NCBI RefSeq assembly: GCF_004331175.1 | Contig: NZ_SJOD01000003.1 | Location: forward strand, 124,001 to 188,000 | Reading direction: 5' to 3' | DNA length: 64,000 bases | From: Acinetobacter sp. ANC 4178 | GTDB lineage: Bacteria > Pseudomonadota > Gammaproteobacteria > Pseudomonadales > Moraxellaceae | Shown: piece by piece, positions 48,731 to 58,021 of the stretch | Position numbering within the stretch: position 1 is the stretch's first letter | Layout: each line of letters starts with the position of its first letter | Translations under genes and position numbers: made by a program | The notes under the pieces: generated by a model | The model's input: the letters and a program-made list of their open reading frames with translations, nothing else | What the model was told of the DNA's origin: nothing | Database searches by the model: none

Positions 48731-50014
48731 TTATTTTTTAGCTTTACGTCGATGAGCTGCAACATGGGCTAAACTTTGCTGCAATTGTTCAAAATAAGCA
48801 GGATCTTCTGCTTTGGCTGCATCTCGCAACACAATAGAAGTTGGATGTAGCAATTTCTGCGTTAGACGATGCGCAAAATCTTGCATAATTTGTGCAGCAT
48901 TTTCGCCTTTGGCTAAACGAGATAGGGCCAACTGTAATTCTTCTTGTTGTAATTCATGTCCATGTTGGCGATATTGATGAATGGTTTCGCCCGCTTCATT
49001 GACCCGTTCATGGGTAATCAGCTCAATGGCTAATTGATTCACCATTACTTCCGCTTCAACTGCCGCCTGACGACGCTGTGCAAGATTTTCATCAATAACC
49101 GACTGTAAATCATCCACACCGTAGAGATAGACACCATCTAAAGATTCAACTTTTGGCTCTATATCCCGCGGTACAGCAAGATCAACCAAGAGCATTTGCT
49201 GATAACGGCGTTTCTTTAAGGCTCGTTTCACATCTTGATAGGAAATAACCTGATGCAAACTTCCTGTACAACTTGAAATCACATCTGCGCGATGCAAATT
49301 CTCAGCTAAATCGGCAAACTCAATAATTTCGACTTCAACCTGATGGGCAATTTCTTGAGCTAATAATTCGGCACGTTCACGGGTTCGGTTACAAATCAGC
49401 ACCTTACCCACACCCATTTCCGCCAAATGCTTTGCAACGAGGCTATTCATTTCACCTGCCGCAACCACCAGAATGGTCAATTTTTCAGGCTGACTAAAAA
49501 CTTGTAAGGCTAGCTGCGCAACGGCATAACCCATTGAAACGGCATGGCTACCCACCGCAGTTTCTGAACGAACACGCTTGGCCGCATAAAAGGCATATTC
49601 AAAAATTCGGTTTAAATTACCTGAAACCGTGTGCGCATCTTTGGCTAAAGACAGGGCAGATTTGACCTGTCCTAAAATTTGCGGTTCACCGAGCATTAAG
49701 GAGTCTAGCCCGCTAGCCACGCGCATTAAATGCGTCACCGCTTGCGCATCCTCATAGCGGTAAACATGATTGACCAGTTGCTTTACATCTAGATCATTTG
49801 CTTGGGCGAGCCAACTGAGTACCATATCCGCATTTTCAGATATGGCATAAACCTCTGTGCGGTTGCATGTAGACACCACCACCAAATCATTTAATTCAGT
49901 GTTGTGACTTTGCTGGGCAAGCAATACACTAAGCTTTTCAGCATTAAATGCAATTTGCTCACGCAACGCTACAGACGCGGTTTGATGGTTGACCCCCAAT
50001 GCAAAGAAAGACAT
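48731..50014 (-). CDS. hemA: Glutamyl-tRNA reductase
   Basis: A 427-aa enzyme that starts tetrapyrrole synthesis from Glu-tRNA. The catalytic Cys lies in [12 protein letters not shown] near residue 50. The Rossmann block [19 protein letters not shown] is near residue 184. A C-terminal dimerisation helix region follows. Length is standard. It is divergent from the TPR-lolB-ispE operon, and the starts are only about 25 bp apart, so the promoters overlap coding sequence. Confidence 0.97.
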   Translation of the reverse strand: MSFFALGVNHQTASVALREQIAFNAEKLSVLLAQQSHNTELNDLVVVSTCNRTEVYAISENADMVLSWLAQANDLDVKQLVNHVYRYEDAQAVTHLMRVASGLDSLMLGEPQILGQVKSALSLAKDAHTVSGNLNRIFEYAFYAAKRVRSETAVGSHAVSMGYAVAQLALQVFSQPEKLTILVVAAGEMNSLVAKHLAEMGVGKVLICNRTRERAELLAQEIAHQVEVEIIEFADLAENLHRADVISSCTGSLHQVISYQDVKRALKKRRYQQMLLVDLAVPRDIEPKVESLDGVYLYGVDDLQSVIDENLAQRRQAAVEAEVMVNQLAIELITHERVNEAGETIHQYRQHGHELQQEELQLALSRLAKGENAAQIMQDFAHRLTQKLLHPTSIVLRDAAKAEDPAYFEQLQQSLAHVAAHRRKAKK

Positions 50015-50039
50015 ATCAAATCATCAATTCACTAAATTT

Positions 50040-51806
50040 ATGCTATTGTGCAACATCGGTGTCATAAAAAGCATTACTTGGATCAAGAAAAAATTGCGTC
50101 AAACAAACAGCCGTATAAACGGCACGACGATAAAACAGTATTCTACCACATTCTTACTGGTTGGTAGCATGGCTTCTGGTACTCATGCAAGAGCATCAGA
50201 GGCAGTTTATCATGCAAATTCAAACAATAATGCCATAAAACAAAGCATGATTGCGGAATTTGCTTTGGCATATCATGATATCCCAACCGCTTTGCACAAC
50301 TACACTGTTCTGGCTATTCGGAGTAATTCCACGCTTGTGAAACAACGTGCACTCAATATTGCGCTAGAACAAGATGATTTAAAAGCAGCACTCGATATTG
50401 CAACACATTGGGTGGTACAAGAACCTGAAGATGTGCCCGCACTATTTTATTTATCGCATATCGCCTTAAAAGCACATGAATACGAGCTGGCAGCAGAAAC
50501 ACTCGATAAAATATTAATGATTGATCCCAATGCGGATTTAGAGCAAATTTTGGCGGGTATTTCACCTGAATCACAAACAGACCGTGAAGTTCTGCTCAAA
50601 ACCTTATCTGCCAGTAAAGAAAAAGACAATCCATCCATTTTGGTGCTAATCGCTGGCTTAGACGCACAAAATGGTCAATTCGATCAAGCACTAATTACCA
50701 TTAACCGTGCTTTGCGCAAGCGCCCAAAAGTCACCGGCTTTATTCTCATGAAAGCCAATTTGCTCAATGCCTTGGGTGACCAACAAGAAACTTTGAAATG
50801 GTATGATAAATCTAGTCGTAAACATCGTGACAATTTAGAAGTTCGACTCGCAGAAGCCAAATACTTAATTAAATTAAATCAATCTGATACTGCGCTTAAA
50901 AAGCTCGAAAGCATCTTAAAAAAGTGGCCTAAACAAGAAGAGGCCCTCTTTTTAGCAGGTCTGACCAGTATTGACTTAAAACAATATGAAGATGCGGAAA
51001 AATTTTTGGTCGAACTGAGATATTCAGCTCAATATCAAAATGATGCCTACTACTATTTGGCCGTCAATGCTGAACGCAAGCAGCACTTTGAAACAGCCAA
51101 AGCCTACTACCGCTTGGTCGATGGTAGCCTCTACCCTGTCTCTAGACGCAGCATGATTAATATTTTTGCACAGCAAAATAAGCTACAAGATGCCTTGCGC
51201 TTTTTAACTCAAGAACGGGTCAACTACCCACAACACGCCAGTTTCCTCTATCAAGCGCAAGCAGATATTTTAAAGCGAATGAACAACACCAAAGCGGCAC
51301 GCCGTTTATTGGATGAAGCCATAAAAAATCTGCCGGACGATCCTGACTTAATCTATGCCGAAGTCTTATTACTTGATCCATTTCAAGATCGTGCCAAATT
51401 AGAGCAACTCCTCAATCGCTTATTGGAAATCGAACCCAATAGCCCCACTTATTTAAATGCCTACGCCTATACGCTCGCCTTACAAAATCGACGTTTAGAT
51501 GATGCACGGCATTATGTTGAACTCGCATTAGAATATACGCCTGATCAAGCATCCATTTTGGATACGCTCGGTTATATCACCTATTTACAGAATGACTTTG
51601 AGACTTCTGCGCAAGTACTTGGCAAGGCATATACCTTAAGCAATAGTGTTTCAATAGGCGTTCGATACGCTAAAGCATTATATATGCAAGGAAAAATTAC
51701 TGAATTCAGTACTGTGTTACAACAATTAAAACAAAAACACCCAAATGATCCTCAATTGGAACAACTGAATTCGTTACTGTTACCTCAACAAATGAAAAAG
51801 AGCTAA
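50040..51806 (+). CDS. Tetratricopeptide-repeat protein upstream of lolB
   Basis: A protein of about 588 aa with an N-terminal signal-like segment (TIKQYSTTFLLVGSMASGTHA, ending ARA). Many TPR repeats run from about residue 60 to the end (for example ALVTINRALRKRPKV-type helices and PNSPTYLNAYAYTLALQNRR). It occupies the position of the Pseudomonas PA4667-type TPR protein before lolB. It probably scaffolds protein contacts in the periplasm; the partners are unknown. The start is uncertain: ATG at 50040 is in frame but has no clear ribosome-binding site, and a TTG about 50 bp further on is also possible. Confidence 0.78.
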   Translation: MLLCNIGVIKSITWIKKKLRQTNSRINGTTIKQYSTTFLLVGSMASGTHARASEAVYHANSNNNAIKQSMIAEFALAYHDIPTALHNYTVLAIRSNSTLVKQRALNIALEQDDLKAALDIATHWVVQEPEDVPALFYLSHIALKAHEYELAAETLDKILMIDPNADLEQILAGISPESQTDREVLLKTLSASKEKDNPSILVLIAGLDAQNGQFDQALITINRALRKRPKVTGFILMKANLLNALGDQQETLKWYDKSSRKHRDNLEVRLAEAKYLIKLNQSDTALKKLESILKKWPKQEEALFLAGLTSIDLKQYEDAEKFLVELRYSAQYQNDAYYYLAVNAERKQHFETAKAYYRLVDGSLYPVSRRSMINIFAQQNKLQDALRFLTQERVNYPQHASFLYQAQADILKRMNNTKAARRLLDEAIKNLPDDPDLIYAEVLLLDPFQDRAKLEQLLNRLLEIEPNSPTYLNAYAYTLALQNRRLDDARHYVELALEYTPDQASILDTLGYITYLQNDFETSAQVLGKAYTLSNSVSIGVRYAKALYMQGKITEFSTVLQQLKQKHPNDPQLEQLNSLLLPQQMKKS

Positions 51807-51815
51807 TTGATTTTG

Positions 51816-52397
51816 ATGCGTGTATTTTCAAAAGTCGGTCTAACCGTATTCACCAGTAGTGTTTTATTCCTAACAGGCTGTCAACAATTTACTAAACCAC
51901 AAATTCCTGCTGAAGGCCCAAATGCTGCTGAACAGAATCATTTCAATTTACAAGGTAAAATTGGTGTTCGCACCCCACAACAATCGGGTAGTGCTTTTTT
52001 TACTTGGCAGCAACAACAGCAAGAATTTGATATCGAACTTAGTGGCATTCTTGGGGTCGGTAAAACTCAAATTACAGGAAGACCAGGCGCTGTGAGCCTC
52101 AATAGTGCTAAAACAGGTTTAATCCAAGCCGCTACACCAGAAGAACTCCTAGAGCAAGCAACGGGTTGGCAAGCGCCGATTACTCATATAATTGATTGGG
52201 TACAGGCTCGACCAGCAACACTGCAAGCACAAATCAACAAAGATGCAGCGAATCGTCCGCAACGAATTATTGAAGATGGCTGGCAAGTCGATCTCAGTTA
52301 TAACGACACGGCACAACTACCCAATAAATTAGTTCTGAAACAAGAACTTGAATCTGGTAAAGAAAATCGTATTACAATGCTTATTCAAAACCGTTAA
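51816..52397 (+). CDS. lolB: Outer-membrane lipoprotein LolB
   Basis: A 193-aa lipoprotein that inserts lipoproteins into the outer membrane after LolA delivery. The signal peptide ends at lipobox LFLTGC (Cys near residue 22). The body shows the LolA/LolB half-barrel: HFNLQGKIGVRTPQQSGS, ELSGILGVGKTQITG and YHxDD-like late strands. The ATG at 51816 is chosen over a TTG 9 bp upstream. It is the second gene of the TPR-lolB-ispE unit. Confidence 0.92.
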   Translation: MRVFSKVGLTVFTSSVLFLTGCQQFTKPQIPAEGPNAAEQNHFNLQGKIGVRTPQQSGSAFFTWQQQQQEFDIELSGILGVGKTQITGRPGAVSLNSAKTGLIQAATPEELLEQATGWQAPITHIIDWVQARPATLQAQINKDAANRPQRIIEDGWQVDLSYNDTAQLPNKLVLKQELESGKENRITMLIQNR

Positions 52398-52409
52398 TTC
52401 TGGCTGGCT

Positions 52410-53240
52410 ATGATTCGTGTACCTTCTCCTGCAAAACTCAATCTGTTTTTACACATCACAGGACGTCGTGAAAATGGATATCACGAGCTACAAAGTATTT
52501 TTCAACTGATCGACTTATGCGATTGGTTGGAATTTGAACCTACACAGCAAAAGGACATTCAGATCGAAGGCTTAAATGCCGTCGATTTGGAACAGAATTT
52601 AATTTACAAAGCCACACAGATGTTAAAACCACTAGCAAAACATCTCACTGGCTTAAAAATCAACATTGAAAAAAATATTCCAATGGGTGCTGGACTCGGC
52701 GGTGGTTCATCCAATGCGGCTACCACCCTGATTGTGGTGAACCAACTCTGGCAATGCGGTTTAACAATTGAACAATTGGCTGAGTTAGGAGTGAAACTTG
52801 GTGCGGATGTTCCTATTTTTGTACATGGGAAAAATGCATGGGCAGAAGGCATAGGTGAACACTTAACATTCATCAACTTAGATCAAAAACAGTACATAGT
52901 GCTAAAACCTGATTGTTTTATCAGCACTCAACTGCTTTTTTCACAAAAGACGTTGACAAGAAACTCAAAGCCATCTAAATTTTGCGCCTATCAGATAAAG
53001 CCATCTGACTTTGGAAATAACTTTGAACCTTTGGTAAGAAGTCTATATCCTGAAGTCAATGAAGCGATGCAATATTTAGATCAGTTCGGTGTTGCAAAAC
53101 TTACAGGTACAGGTGCTTGTGTTTTTACTGAAGTAACTGCTGAAATGCACGTCAATGAAATTCTTAAACATTCGCCTTGTAAAGCTTACTTGGTCAATAG
53201 TTTAAATGAATCTCCATTACGTCATTTTAAAGTTCAATAG
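52410..53240 (+). CDS. ispE: 4-diphosphocytidyl-2-C-methyl-D-erythritol kinase
   Basis: A 276-aa GHMP kinase of the MEP isoprenoid pathway. It has VPSPAKLNLFLHITGRRENGYHEL at its start (in parts), the ATP loop NIPMGAGLGGGSSNAATTL near residue 89, and GTGACVFTEV late. The stop codon TAG at 53238-53240 shares two bases with the 5' end of the first tRNA-Gln gene. It ends the TPR-lolB-ispE operon, and the tRNA array is probably co-transcribed. Confidence 0.96.
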   Translation: MIRVPSPAKLNLFLHITGRRENGYHELQSIFQLIDLCDWLEFEPTQQKDIQIEGLNAVDLEQNLIYKATQMLKPLAKHLTGLKINIEKNIPMGAGLGGGSSNAATTLIVVNQLWQCGLTIEQLAELGVKLGADVPIFVHGKNAWAEGIGEHLTFINLDQKQYIVLKPDCFISTQLLFSQKTLTRNSKPSKFCAYQIKPSDFGNNFEPLVRSLYPEVNEAMQYLDQFGVAKLTGTGACVFTEVTAEMHVNEILKHSPCKAYLVNSLNESPLRHFKVQ

Positions 53241-53313
53241 GGGCGTCGCCAAGTGGTAAGGCAGCGGGTTTTGATCTCGCCATCCGTTGGTTCGAATCCA
53301 GCCGCCCCTGCCA
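53239..53313 (+). tRNA. tRNA-Gln (TTG), copy 1
   Basis: A 75-nt tRNA with encoded CCA: 5' AGGGGCG pairs with 3' CGCCCCT. The loop TTTTGAT gives anticodon TTG, and the T-arm TGGTTCGAATCCAGC is standard. Its first two bases are the last two bases of the ispE stop codon. Identical to the next three copies. Confidence 0.95.
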
Positions 53314-53337
53314 ATTTCACCTGTAGATGTATGTATT

Positions 53338-53412
53338 AGGGGCGTCGCCAAGTGGTAAGGCAGCGGGTTTTGATCTCGCCATCCGTTGGTTCGAATCCAG
53401 CCGCCCCTGCCA
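53338..53412 (+). tRNA. tRNA-Gln (TTG), copy 2
   Basis: Sequence identical to copy 1, 24 bp further on. The short spacer has no promoter or terminator, so the copies are probably cut from one transcript. Confidence 0.95.
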
Positions 53413-53430
53413 TATACACACATCAAATTT

Positions 53431-53505
53431 AGGGGCGTCGCCAAGTGGTAAGGCAGCGGGTTTTGATCTCGCCATCCGTTGGTTCGAATCCAGCCGCCCC
53501 TGCCA
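53431..53505 (+). tRNA. tRNA-Gln (TTG), copy 3
   Basis: Sequence identical to copies 1 and 2, after an 18-bp spacer. Confidence 0.95.
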
Positions 53506-53597
53506 ATTTCAAGTTTAAAAGACAGAACAACACTTTGCATCTTCTTGTTAATTTACCTTGACATGAACGCGCAAAAATATTAAAGTTCTGCCGCATT

Positions 53598-53672
53598 AGG
53601 GGCGTCGCCAAGTGGTAAGGCAGCGGGTTTTGATCTCGCCATCCGTTGGTTCGAATCCAGCCGCCCCTGCCA
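53598..53672 (+). tRNA. tRNA-Gln (TTG), copy 4
   Basis: Sequence identical to the other three copies, after a longer 92-bp spacer that contains no gene. It lies 36 bp before the prs start. Confidence 0.95.
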
Positions 53673-53708
53673 TCTAATTTCAAACACACCAACCGCCAAG
53701 GGTGCTTC

Positions 53709-54662
53709 ATGCCCAATCTTGTCGTTTTTAGTGGAACTGCTCATCCACAATTCGCTCAAAAAGTCGTAAGCCATTTGCACATTCCTTTAGGTGCTGCTTC
53801 AGTTTCAACCTTCTCTGATGGTGAGATTGCTGTAGAAATCACTGAAAATGTTCGTGGTAAAGACGTATTTGTCGTACAACCTACTTGTGCGCCTACTAAT
53901 GATAACCTTATGGAAATCTTAGTGATGGCAGACGCCTTACGTCGTGCAAGTGCTGGTCGTATAACTGCTGTCATTCCTTACTTCGGTTATGCACGTCAAG
54001 ACCGTCGTCCTCGTTCATCACGTGTTCCAATCACTGCAAAAGTTGTCGCAGACATGCTGACCACTGTAGGTATTGACCGTGTTGTAATGATCGACCTACA
54101 TGCAGACCAAATCCAAGGTTTCTTCGATATCCCAGTAGACAACATTTACGGCACTCCAGCATTACTTGCTGACTTACGCCAACAGTCTCATGACAACCTC
54201 ATGGTTGTTTCTCCAGACGTTGGTGGTGTAGTTCGTGCTCGTGCTGTTGCTAAACAAATGGGTGATATTGACCTTGCGATTATCGATAAACGTCGTCAAA
54301 AAGCGAATGAATCACAAGTGATGCATTTGATTGGTGATGTGAAAGGTCGTGATTGTGTCATTGTTGATGACATGGTAGATACAGCAGGTACTTTATGTAA
54401 AGCTGCTGATGCACTAAAAACTTTTGGTGCTCGCCGTGTTGTTGCCTATGCAACTCACCCTGTACTTTCAGGCAAAGCAATTGAGAATTTGAAAAACTCT
54501 GTCATCGACGAACTCGTAGTGACAGATACAATTCCGCTTTCTGAAGAAGCACAACAGCTTGGTAAGATTCGCCAAGTTTCGGTTGCCAGTATGGTTGCTG
54601 AAACAATTCGTCGTATTAACAACGAAGAATCTATTAGCGCAATGTTCGATAGTTATCTATAA
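53709..54662 (+). CDS. prs: Ribose-phosphate pyrophosphokinase
   Basis: A 317-aa enzyme that makes PRPP for nucleotide, NAD and amino-acid synthesis. The start [19 protein letters not shown] is followed by the ATP-binding [18 protein letters not shown] near residue 96 and [17 protein letters not shown] near residue 130. The PRPP signature [13 protein letters not shown] is near residue 217. The ATG at 53709 has AAGGG nearby. tRNA-Gln copy 4 lies 36 bp upstream, so readthrough from the ispE unit is plausible. Confidence 0.98.
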   Translation: MPNLVVFSGTAHPQFAQKVVSHLHIPLGAASVSTFSDGEIAVEITENVRGKDVFVVQPTCAPTNDNLMEILVMADALRRASAGRITAVIPYFGYARQDRRPRSSRVPITAKVVADMLTTVGIDRVVMIDLHADQIQGFFDIPVDNIYGTPALLADLRQQSHDNLMVVSPDVGGVVRARAVAKQMGDIDLAIIDKRRQKANESQVMHLIGDVKGRDCVIVDDMVDTAGTLCKAADALKTFGARRVVAYATHPVLSGKAIENLKNSVIDELVVTDTIPLSEEAQQLGKIRQVSVASMVAETIRRINNEESISAMFDSYL

Positions 54663-54679
54663 TATAACGCTAAAATTCC

Positions 54680-54704
54680 AAAGCCCTGCCCAGTGCAGGG
54701 CTTT
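54680..54704 (+). terminator. Hairpin after prs, weak terminator
   Basis: AAAGCCCTG / CAGGGCTTT is a 9-bp stem with a 7-nt loop. It is followed only by GTCTC, so termination may be partial and some transcription may reach rplY. Confidence 0.5.
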
Positions 54705-54765
54705 GTCTCACTAGGTCGGTCGCAGATCTAGTTTATTTAATAAACTTAAATTAAGGATGTCTATC

Positions 54766-55062
54766 ATGGCAAACTTCGTATTAAACGCACAAGCACGTGA
54801 AGCAGCTAACCAAGGGAAAGGTGCGAGCCGCCGCCTTCGTCACGCTGCACAAGTTCCAGCAATCATCTACGGTGGTAACGCTGAACCTGTAGCTGTTACT
54901 TTAGAACTTCGTGAGCTTGTTAAAGCTTTAGAAAACAACGCTTTCTTCGAAGAAGTTGTTGAAATCAAAGTTGGCGACAAAGTTGAAAACGTTAAAATCC
55001 AAGCGTTACAACGTCACCCAGCTAAAAACACACCTATGCACGCTGACTTCAAACGCGCATAA
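54766..55062 (+). CDS. rplY: 50S ribosomal protein L25
   Basis: A 98-aa 5S rRNA-binding protein of the short form, beginning [20 protein letters not shown]. It has the basic block [19 protein letters not shown] and ends [15 protein letters not shown], a typical L25 tail. The ATG at 54766 is preferred to the in-frame ATG at 54757 because AAGGA at 54753-54757 fits it best. It lies between prs and pth as in related genera. Confidence 0.96.
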   Translation: MANFVLNAQAREAANQGKGASRRLRHAAQVPAIIYGGNAEPVAVTLELRELVKALENNAFFEEVVEIKVGDKVENVKIQALQRHPAKNTPMHADFKRA

Positions 55063-55081
55063 GTGTTAAATGGTGTAATTA

Positions 55082-55663
55082 GTGGCTAATTTATCGCTAA
55101 TTGTTGGTTTGGGTAATCCTGGAAAGGAATATGCCCAAACCCGCCATAATGCAGGCTTCTGGTTTGTAGAACGCATTGCAGAAAAATATGGCATTACATT
55201 AAAAGCCGATCCAAAATTCCATGGAATAAGTGGTCGTGGTAATATCGAAGGTCAAGACGTTCGTCTGCTTTTACCAACAACCTTTATGAACCTTTCAGGC
55301 AAAAGTGTTGTTCCCTTCTGCAAATTTTATCAAGTTGCACCTGAAGCAATGTTAATTGCCCATGATGAACTTGATATGAACCCTGGTGTCATTCGCCTCA
55401 AAACTGGCGGTGGTCATGGTGGTCATAATGGACTACGTGACATTGTTCCACACCTCGGTCCAAATTTTCATCGTCTACGTATTGGTATTGGTCATCCTGG
55501 TTCTAAAGAACGCGTCTCTGGACATGTGCTTAGCAAAGCGCCAAGCAGTGAACAAAGTTTAATGGATGATGCAATCGATCATGCACTATCACGACTCAAG
55601 TTACTCGTGAATGGTGATATTCAGCAAGCAATGAATCAAATCAATGCTTATAAACCCAACTGA
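55082..55663 (+). CDS. pth: Peptidyl-tRNA hydrolase
   Basis: A 193-aa enzyme that frees tRNA from dropped-off peptidyl-tRNA. The family signature GLGNPGKEYAQTRHNAGFW is near residue 9 with the conserved Asn and His; HDELDMNPG near residue 95 has the second catalytic acid. The start is a GTG at 55082, with only weak ribosome-binding sequence. It follows rplY by 19 bp, so co-translation from one mRNA is likely. Confidence 0.97.
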   Translation: MANLSLIVGLGNPGKEYAQTRHNAGFWFVERIAEKYGITLKADPKFHGISGRGNIEGQDVRLLLPTTFMNLSGKSVVPFCKFYQVAPEAMLIAHDELDMNPGVIRLKTGGGHGGHNGLRDIVPHLGPNFHRLRIGIGHPGSKERVSGHVLSKAPSSEQSLMDDAIDHALSRLKLLVNGDIQQAMNQINAYKPN

Positions 55664-55807
55664 ATTTATTTGAATTGTTAAACAATCTTTCTTGCCATGT
55701 TGTTTATTTCAGAGCAAAATGCGTTTTTTGCTGATTACTGATGTTGTAAGAAGCGATTGATTCAAACAAAAGATAACGGTCTTAGGTCCACTCAGGAGAC
55801 GCTCGCC

Positions 55808-56188
55808 ATGCTATCTCGTTTACTAAAATGCAAAATTCACCGCGCTGTAGTTACCCATGCTGAACTTCATTATGAAGGTTCATGTGCAATTGATGGTGTG
55901 TTAATGGATTTAGCTGGTATTCGTGAATACGAAGAAATCCATGTTTGGAACGTGACGAACGGTAAACGTTTCGCGACTTATGCGATTCGCGGTGAAGACA
56001 ATTCTGGAATTATTTCAGTAAATGGTGGTGCTGCTCACCAAGCAGATGTGGGTGATCTTGTGATCATTGCGACTTTTGGTGCATTTACCGAAGCAGAAGC
56101 CAATGCACATAAACCTCGTTTGGTTTACGCTAACCCAGACAATACAGTCAATCACACTGCAAACTGTATTCCAGTCCAAGTGGCATAA
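55808..56188 (+). CDS. panD: Aspartate 1-decarboxylase
   Basis: A 126-aa pyruvoyl enzyme that makes beta-alanine for pantothenate. The self-cleavage site is GSCAIDG near residues 24-30, where Ser becomes the pyruvoyl group. The ATG at 55808 ([13 protein letters not shown]) follows AGGAG and matches the family start; an earlier frame is not used. It has its own terminator, 144 bp after pth. Confidence 0.97.
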   Translation: MLSRLLKCKIHRAVVTHAELHYEGSCAIDGVLMDLAGIREYEEIHVWNVTNGKRFATYAIRGEDNSGIISVNGGAAHQADVGDLVIIATFGAFTEAEANAHKPRLVYANPDNTVNHTANCIPVQVA

Positions 56189-56198
56189 AATAAATAAG

Positions 56199-56223
56199 AA
56201 GCTCGCAAATTGCGGGCTTTTTT
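56199..56223 (+). terminator. Intrinsic terminator, panD
   Basis: AAGCTCGC / GCGGGCTT is an 8-bp stem with one G-U pair and a 5-nt loop, followed by TTTT. It lies 10 bp after the stop codon. Confidence 0.8.
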
Positions 56224-56351
56224 ATTTCTCACCTATAAAAATCTACGTACAATTCGCGTTCTTTCTATACGCCACTACTCTTCTCAATTGGCTTAGCGAA
56301 TTTCTTGCAATCATTGTCAGAAATAATGATGATGCTAAAGTTAGATGAAAT

Positions 56352-56380
56352 ATCACATTTTCTGTAAAAAAGTTTATACT
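56352..56380 (+). promoter_or_regulatory. Possible sigma-70 promoter for ribB
   Basis: ATCACA (56352-56357) and TATACT (56375-56380) are spaced by 17 bp. The predicted start of transcription near 56387 is just before the riboswitch, which supports the call. Confidence 0.5.
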
Positions 56381-56390
56381 GGCAGCACAT

Positions 56391-56541
56391 CGCTTCAGGG
56401 CGGGGTGTAATTCCCCACCGGTGGTAATTTCAGCTGAATATTTTACAACTGCTGACTCAGCCCACGAGCGTGTAGCCTTAAAGCTACATGCAGATTTGGT
56501 TCAAAGCCAAAGCCGACGGTATAGTCCGGATGAAAGAAGAC
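56391..56541 (+). promoter_or_regulatory. FMN riboswitch (RFN element)
   Basis: The conserved RFN blocks are all visible in order: TTCAGGGCGGGGTGTAATTC, CCCCACCGGTGGTAAT, AGCCCACGAGCG, then CCGACGGTATAGTCCGGATG and GAAAGAAGA. It lies 109 bp before ribB, in the expected direction. It should reduce ribB expression when FMN is plentiful. No clear terminator lies between it and ribB, so the switch probably acts on translation of ribB or at a weaker hairpin. Confidence 0.95.
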
Positions 56542-56649
56542 GACGTGACCAATAAAGTCTCAGGCCAAACCTGTGATTATTTATTGCTACGCCAATTTTT
56601 CAAAGTCCTGAAATGTTCAACCGTATCTTCAACTTACGCGAGCGTTTCA

Positions 56650-57309
56650 ATGTCTAGTTTAATCCAACCAGAACTCTTTTTTTCAGCACTTCCCCCAGCA
56701 GAACAGCGTATTCAACAAGCATTAGCCGATATCCGCCAAGGTAAACCTGTCTTGGTCATGGATGATTTTGATCGTGAAAATGAAGCGGATTTAATCATTG
56801 CCGCGGAAACATTAACGATCGAGACCATGGCGCGTATGATTCGTGATGGTTCTGGTATTGTTTGCCTTTGCATCACTAACGAACTTGCAGATCATTTAGA
56901 ACTACCACCGATGGTCAGTGATAACTCAAGCCAATTTAAAACTGCATTTACGGTCACGATTGAAGCCTCTCAAGGGGTAACAACTGGGGTTTCAGCACAA
57001 GACCGTGTAACCACCATTCAAGCAGCAACACGTACTGGCGCAGTAGCCAGTGACTTGAACCGTCCGGGTCATGTATTCCCATTACGTGCGCGTGATGGTG
57101 GGGTCTTGAGTCGTCGTGGACATACTGAAGGTACAATTGACCTTGCTCGCTTAGCTGGGCTTAAACCCGCTGGTGTTTTATGCGAGTTAACCAATCCCGA
57201 TGGCAGCATGGCTTCGGGGATACAAGTTTTGGCTTATGCTCAAACTCATCAGCTTACAGTCATTACCATTGAAGAACTGGTGCAATATCGCTTAACTCAT
57301 TACGTATAA
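56650..57309 (+). CDS. ribB: 3,4-dihydroxy-2-butanone 4-phosphate synthase
   Basis: A 219-aa enzyme of riboflavin synthesis that splits ribulose 5-phosphate. It is the single-domain RibB type, without a RibA part. Metal- and phosphate-binding motifs: [16 protein letters not shown] near residue 39 and [16 protein letters not shown] near residue 156. The ATG at 56650 ([11 protein letters not shown]) is chosen because the frame further upstream runs through the FMN riboswitch. Only weak ribosome-binding sequence is visible, consistent with riboswitch control of translation. A terminator follows. Confidence 0.96.
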   Translation: MSSLIQPELFFSALPPAEQRIQQALADIRQGKPVLVMDDFDRENEADLIIAAETLTIETMARMIRDGSGIVCLCITNELADHLELPPMVSDNSSQFKTAFTVTIEASQGVTTGVSAQDRVTTIQAATRTGAVASDLNRPGHVFPLRARDGGVLSRRGHTEGTIDLARLAGLKPAGVLCELTNPDGSMASGIQVLAYAQTHQLTVITIEELVQYRLTHYV

Positions 57310-57316
57310 ATGACAC

Positions 57317-57345
57317 AGTCCCAGTCTTCATGCTGGGACTTTTTT
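57317..57345 (+). terminator. Intrinsic terminator, ribB
   Basis: AGTCCCAG / CTGGGACT has an 8-nt loop, followed by TTTTT. It lies 8 bp after the stop codon. Confidence 0.85.
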
Positions 57346-57365
57346 AATCTGATCAAGGATCACAT

Positions 57366-57977
57366 TTAAAATAATGTGGCATAAATACCATAAAGTGCGA
57401 CAACAATTAAAATCATACCGCAACAAGCCAACAGATGTTGATACATCTTCGAGCGTGAAAAACGATTAAACATCAAATAAACAAAGGATAACGTCGCAAA
57501 ATCGAGCGCAATCCAGCTCAGCGTTAGAATGCTTAAACTCAAATTTAAATTTGGCGTAATCTGTACAAACTGCGGAAAAAATGAAGCAAAGAAAATAATA
57601 TCTTTGGGATTAGAAATAGCGACTAGAAAACCTTGCTTAAATCCACCATTTGCAACTGTACCCGAGGTACTCTCAGCCCCAACATCTCCCTGCCAAACTT
57701 CTCTTAAAATTTGTAGACCAAGATAAACAATATATAGACAGCCTAAAATTTTAACCACATTAAACCATTGCTCACTAATGGTTAAAAAGCCTTTAAGAAT
57801 TGCAATAGACGCGGCAATTAAAACTAAAGAAGCCAGATTCGTACCAAAAATGGTTTGTAATGCACGACGATAGCCCCCTTTCAAACCCGCACTTGCCACC
57901 AATAGCATGACAGGTCCAGGTGTAGCGATCATAATCACAACGGCAAAACAATATAAAAAGTATTCAATATAATTCAC
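57366..57977 (-). CDS. LysE-family amino-acid/metabolite exporter
   Basis: A 203-aa inner-membrane exporter with about six transmembrane segments. LysE-type signatures are TPGPVMLLVASAGLKGGYRRALQTIFG near residue 19 (in parts) and VAISNPKDIIFFASFFPQF near residue 118. The start is GTG at 57977 with only a weak ribosome-binding sequence. It follows the DUF1289 gene by 44 bp on the same strand. The substrate is unknown; members export amino acids or homoserine lactones. Confidence 0.88.
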   Translation of the reverse strand: MNYIEYFLYCFAVVIMIATPGPVMLLVASAGLKGGYRRALQTIFGTNLASLVLIAASIAILKGFLTISEQWFNVVKILGCLYIVYLGLQILREVWQGDVGAESTSGTVANGGFKQGFLVAISNPKDIIFFASFFPQFVQITPNLNLSLSILTLSWIALDFATLSFVYLMFNRFSRSKMYQHLLACCGMILIVVALYGIYATLF

Positions 57978-58021
57978 AAGTCATTACTTTCTTTTATACA
58001 AATTAAAATAAAGTGCGTGTT

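Noticed and set aside
53217..53540. Minus-strand frame with repeated [16 protein letters not shown] units
   Set aside because: It is the reverse reading of the tandem tRNA-Gln genes; each repeat unit equals one tRNA. The repeats are also not a CRISPR array.
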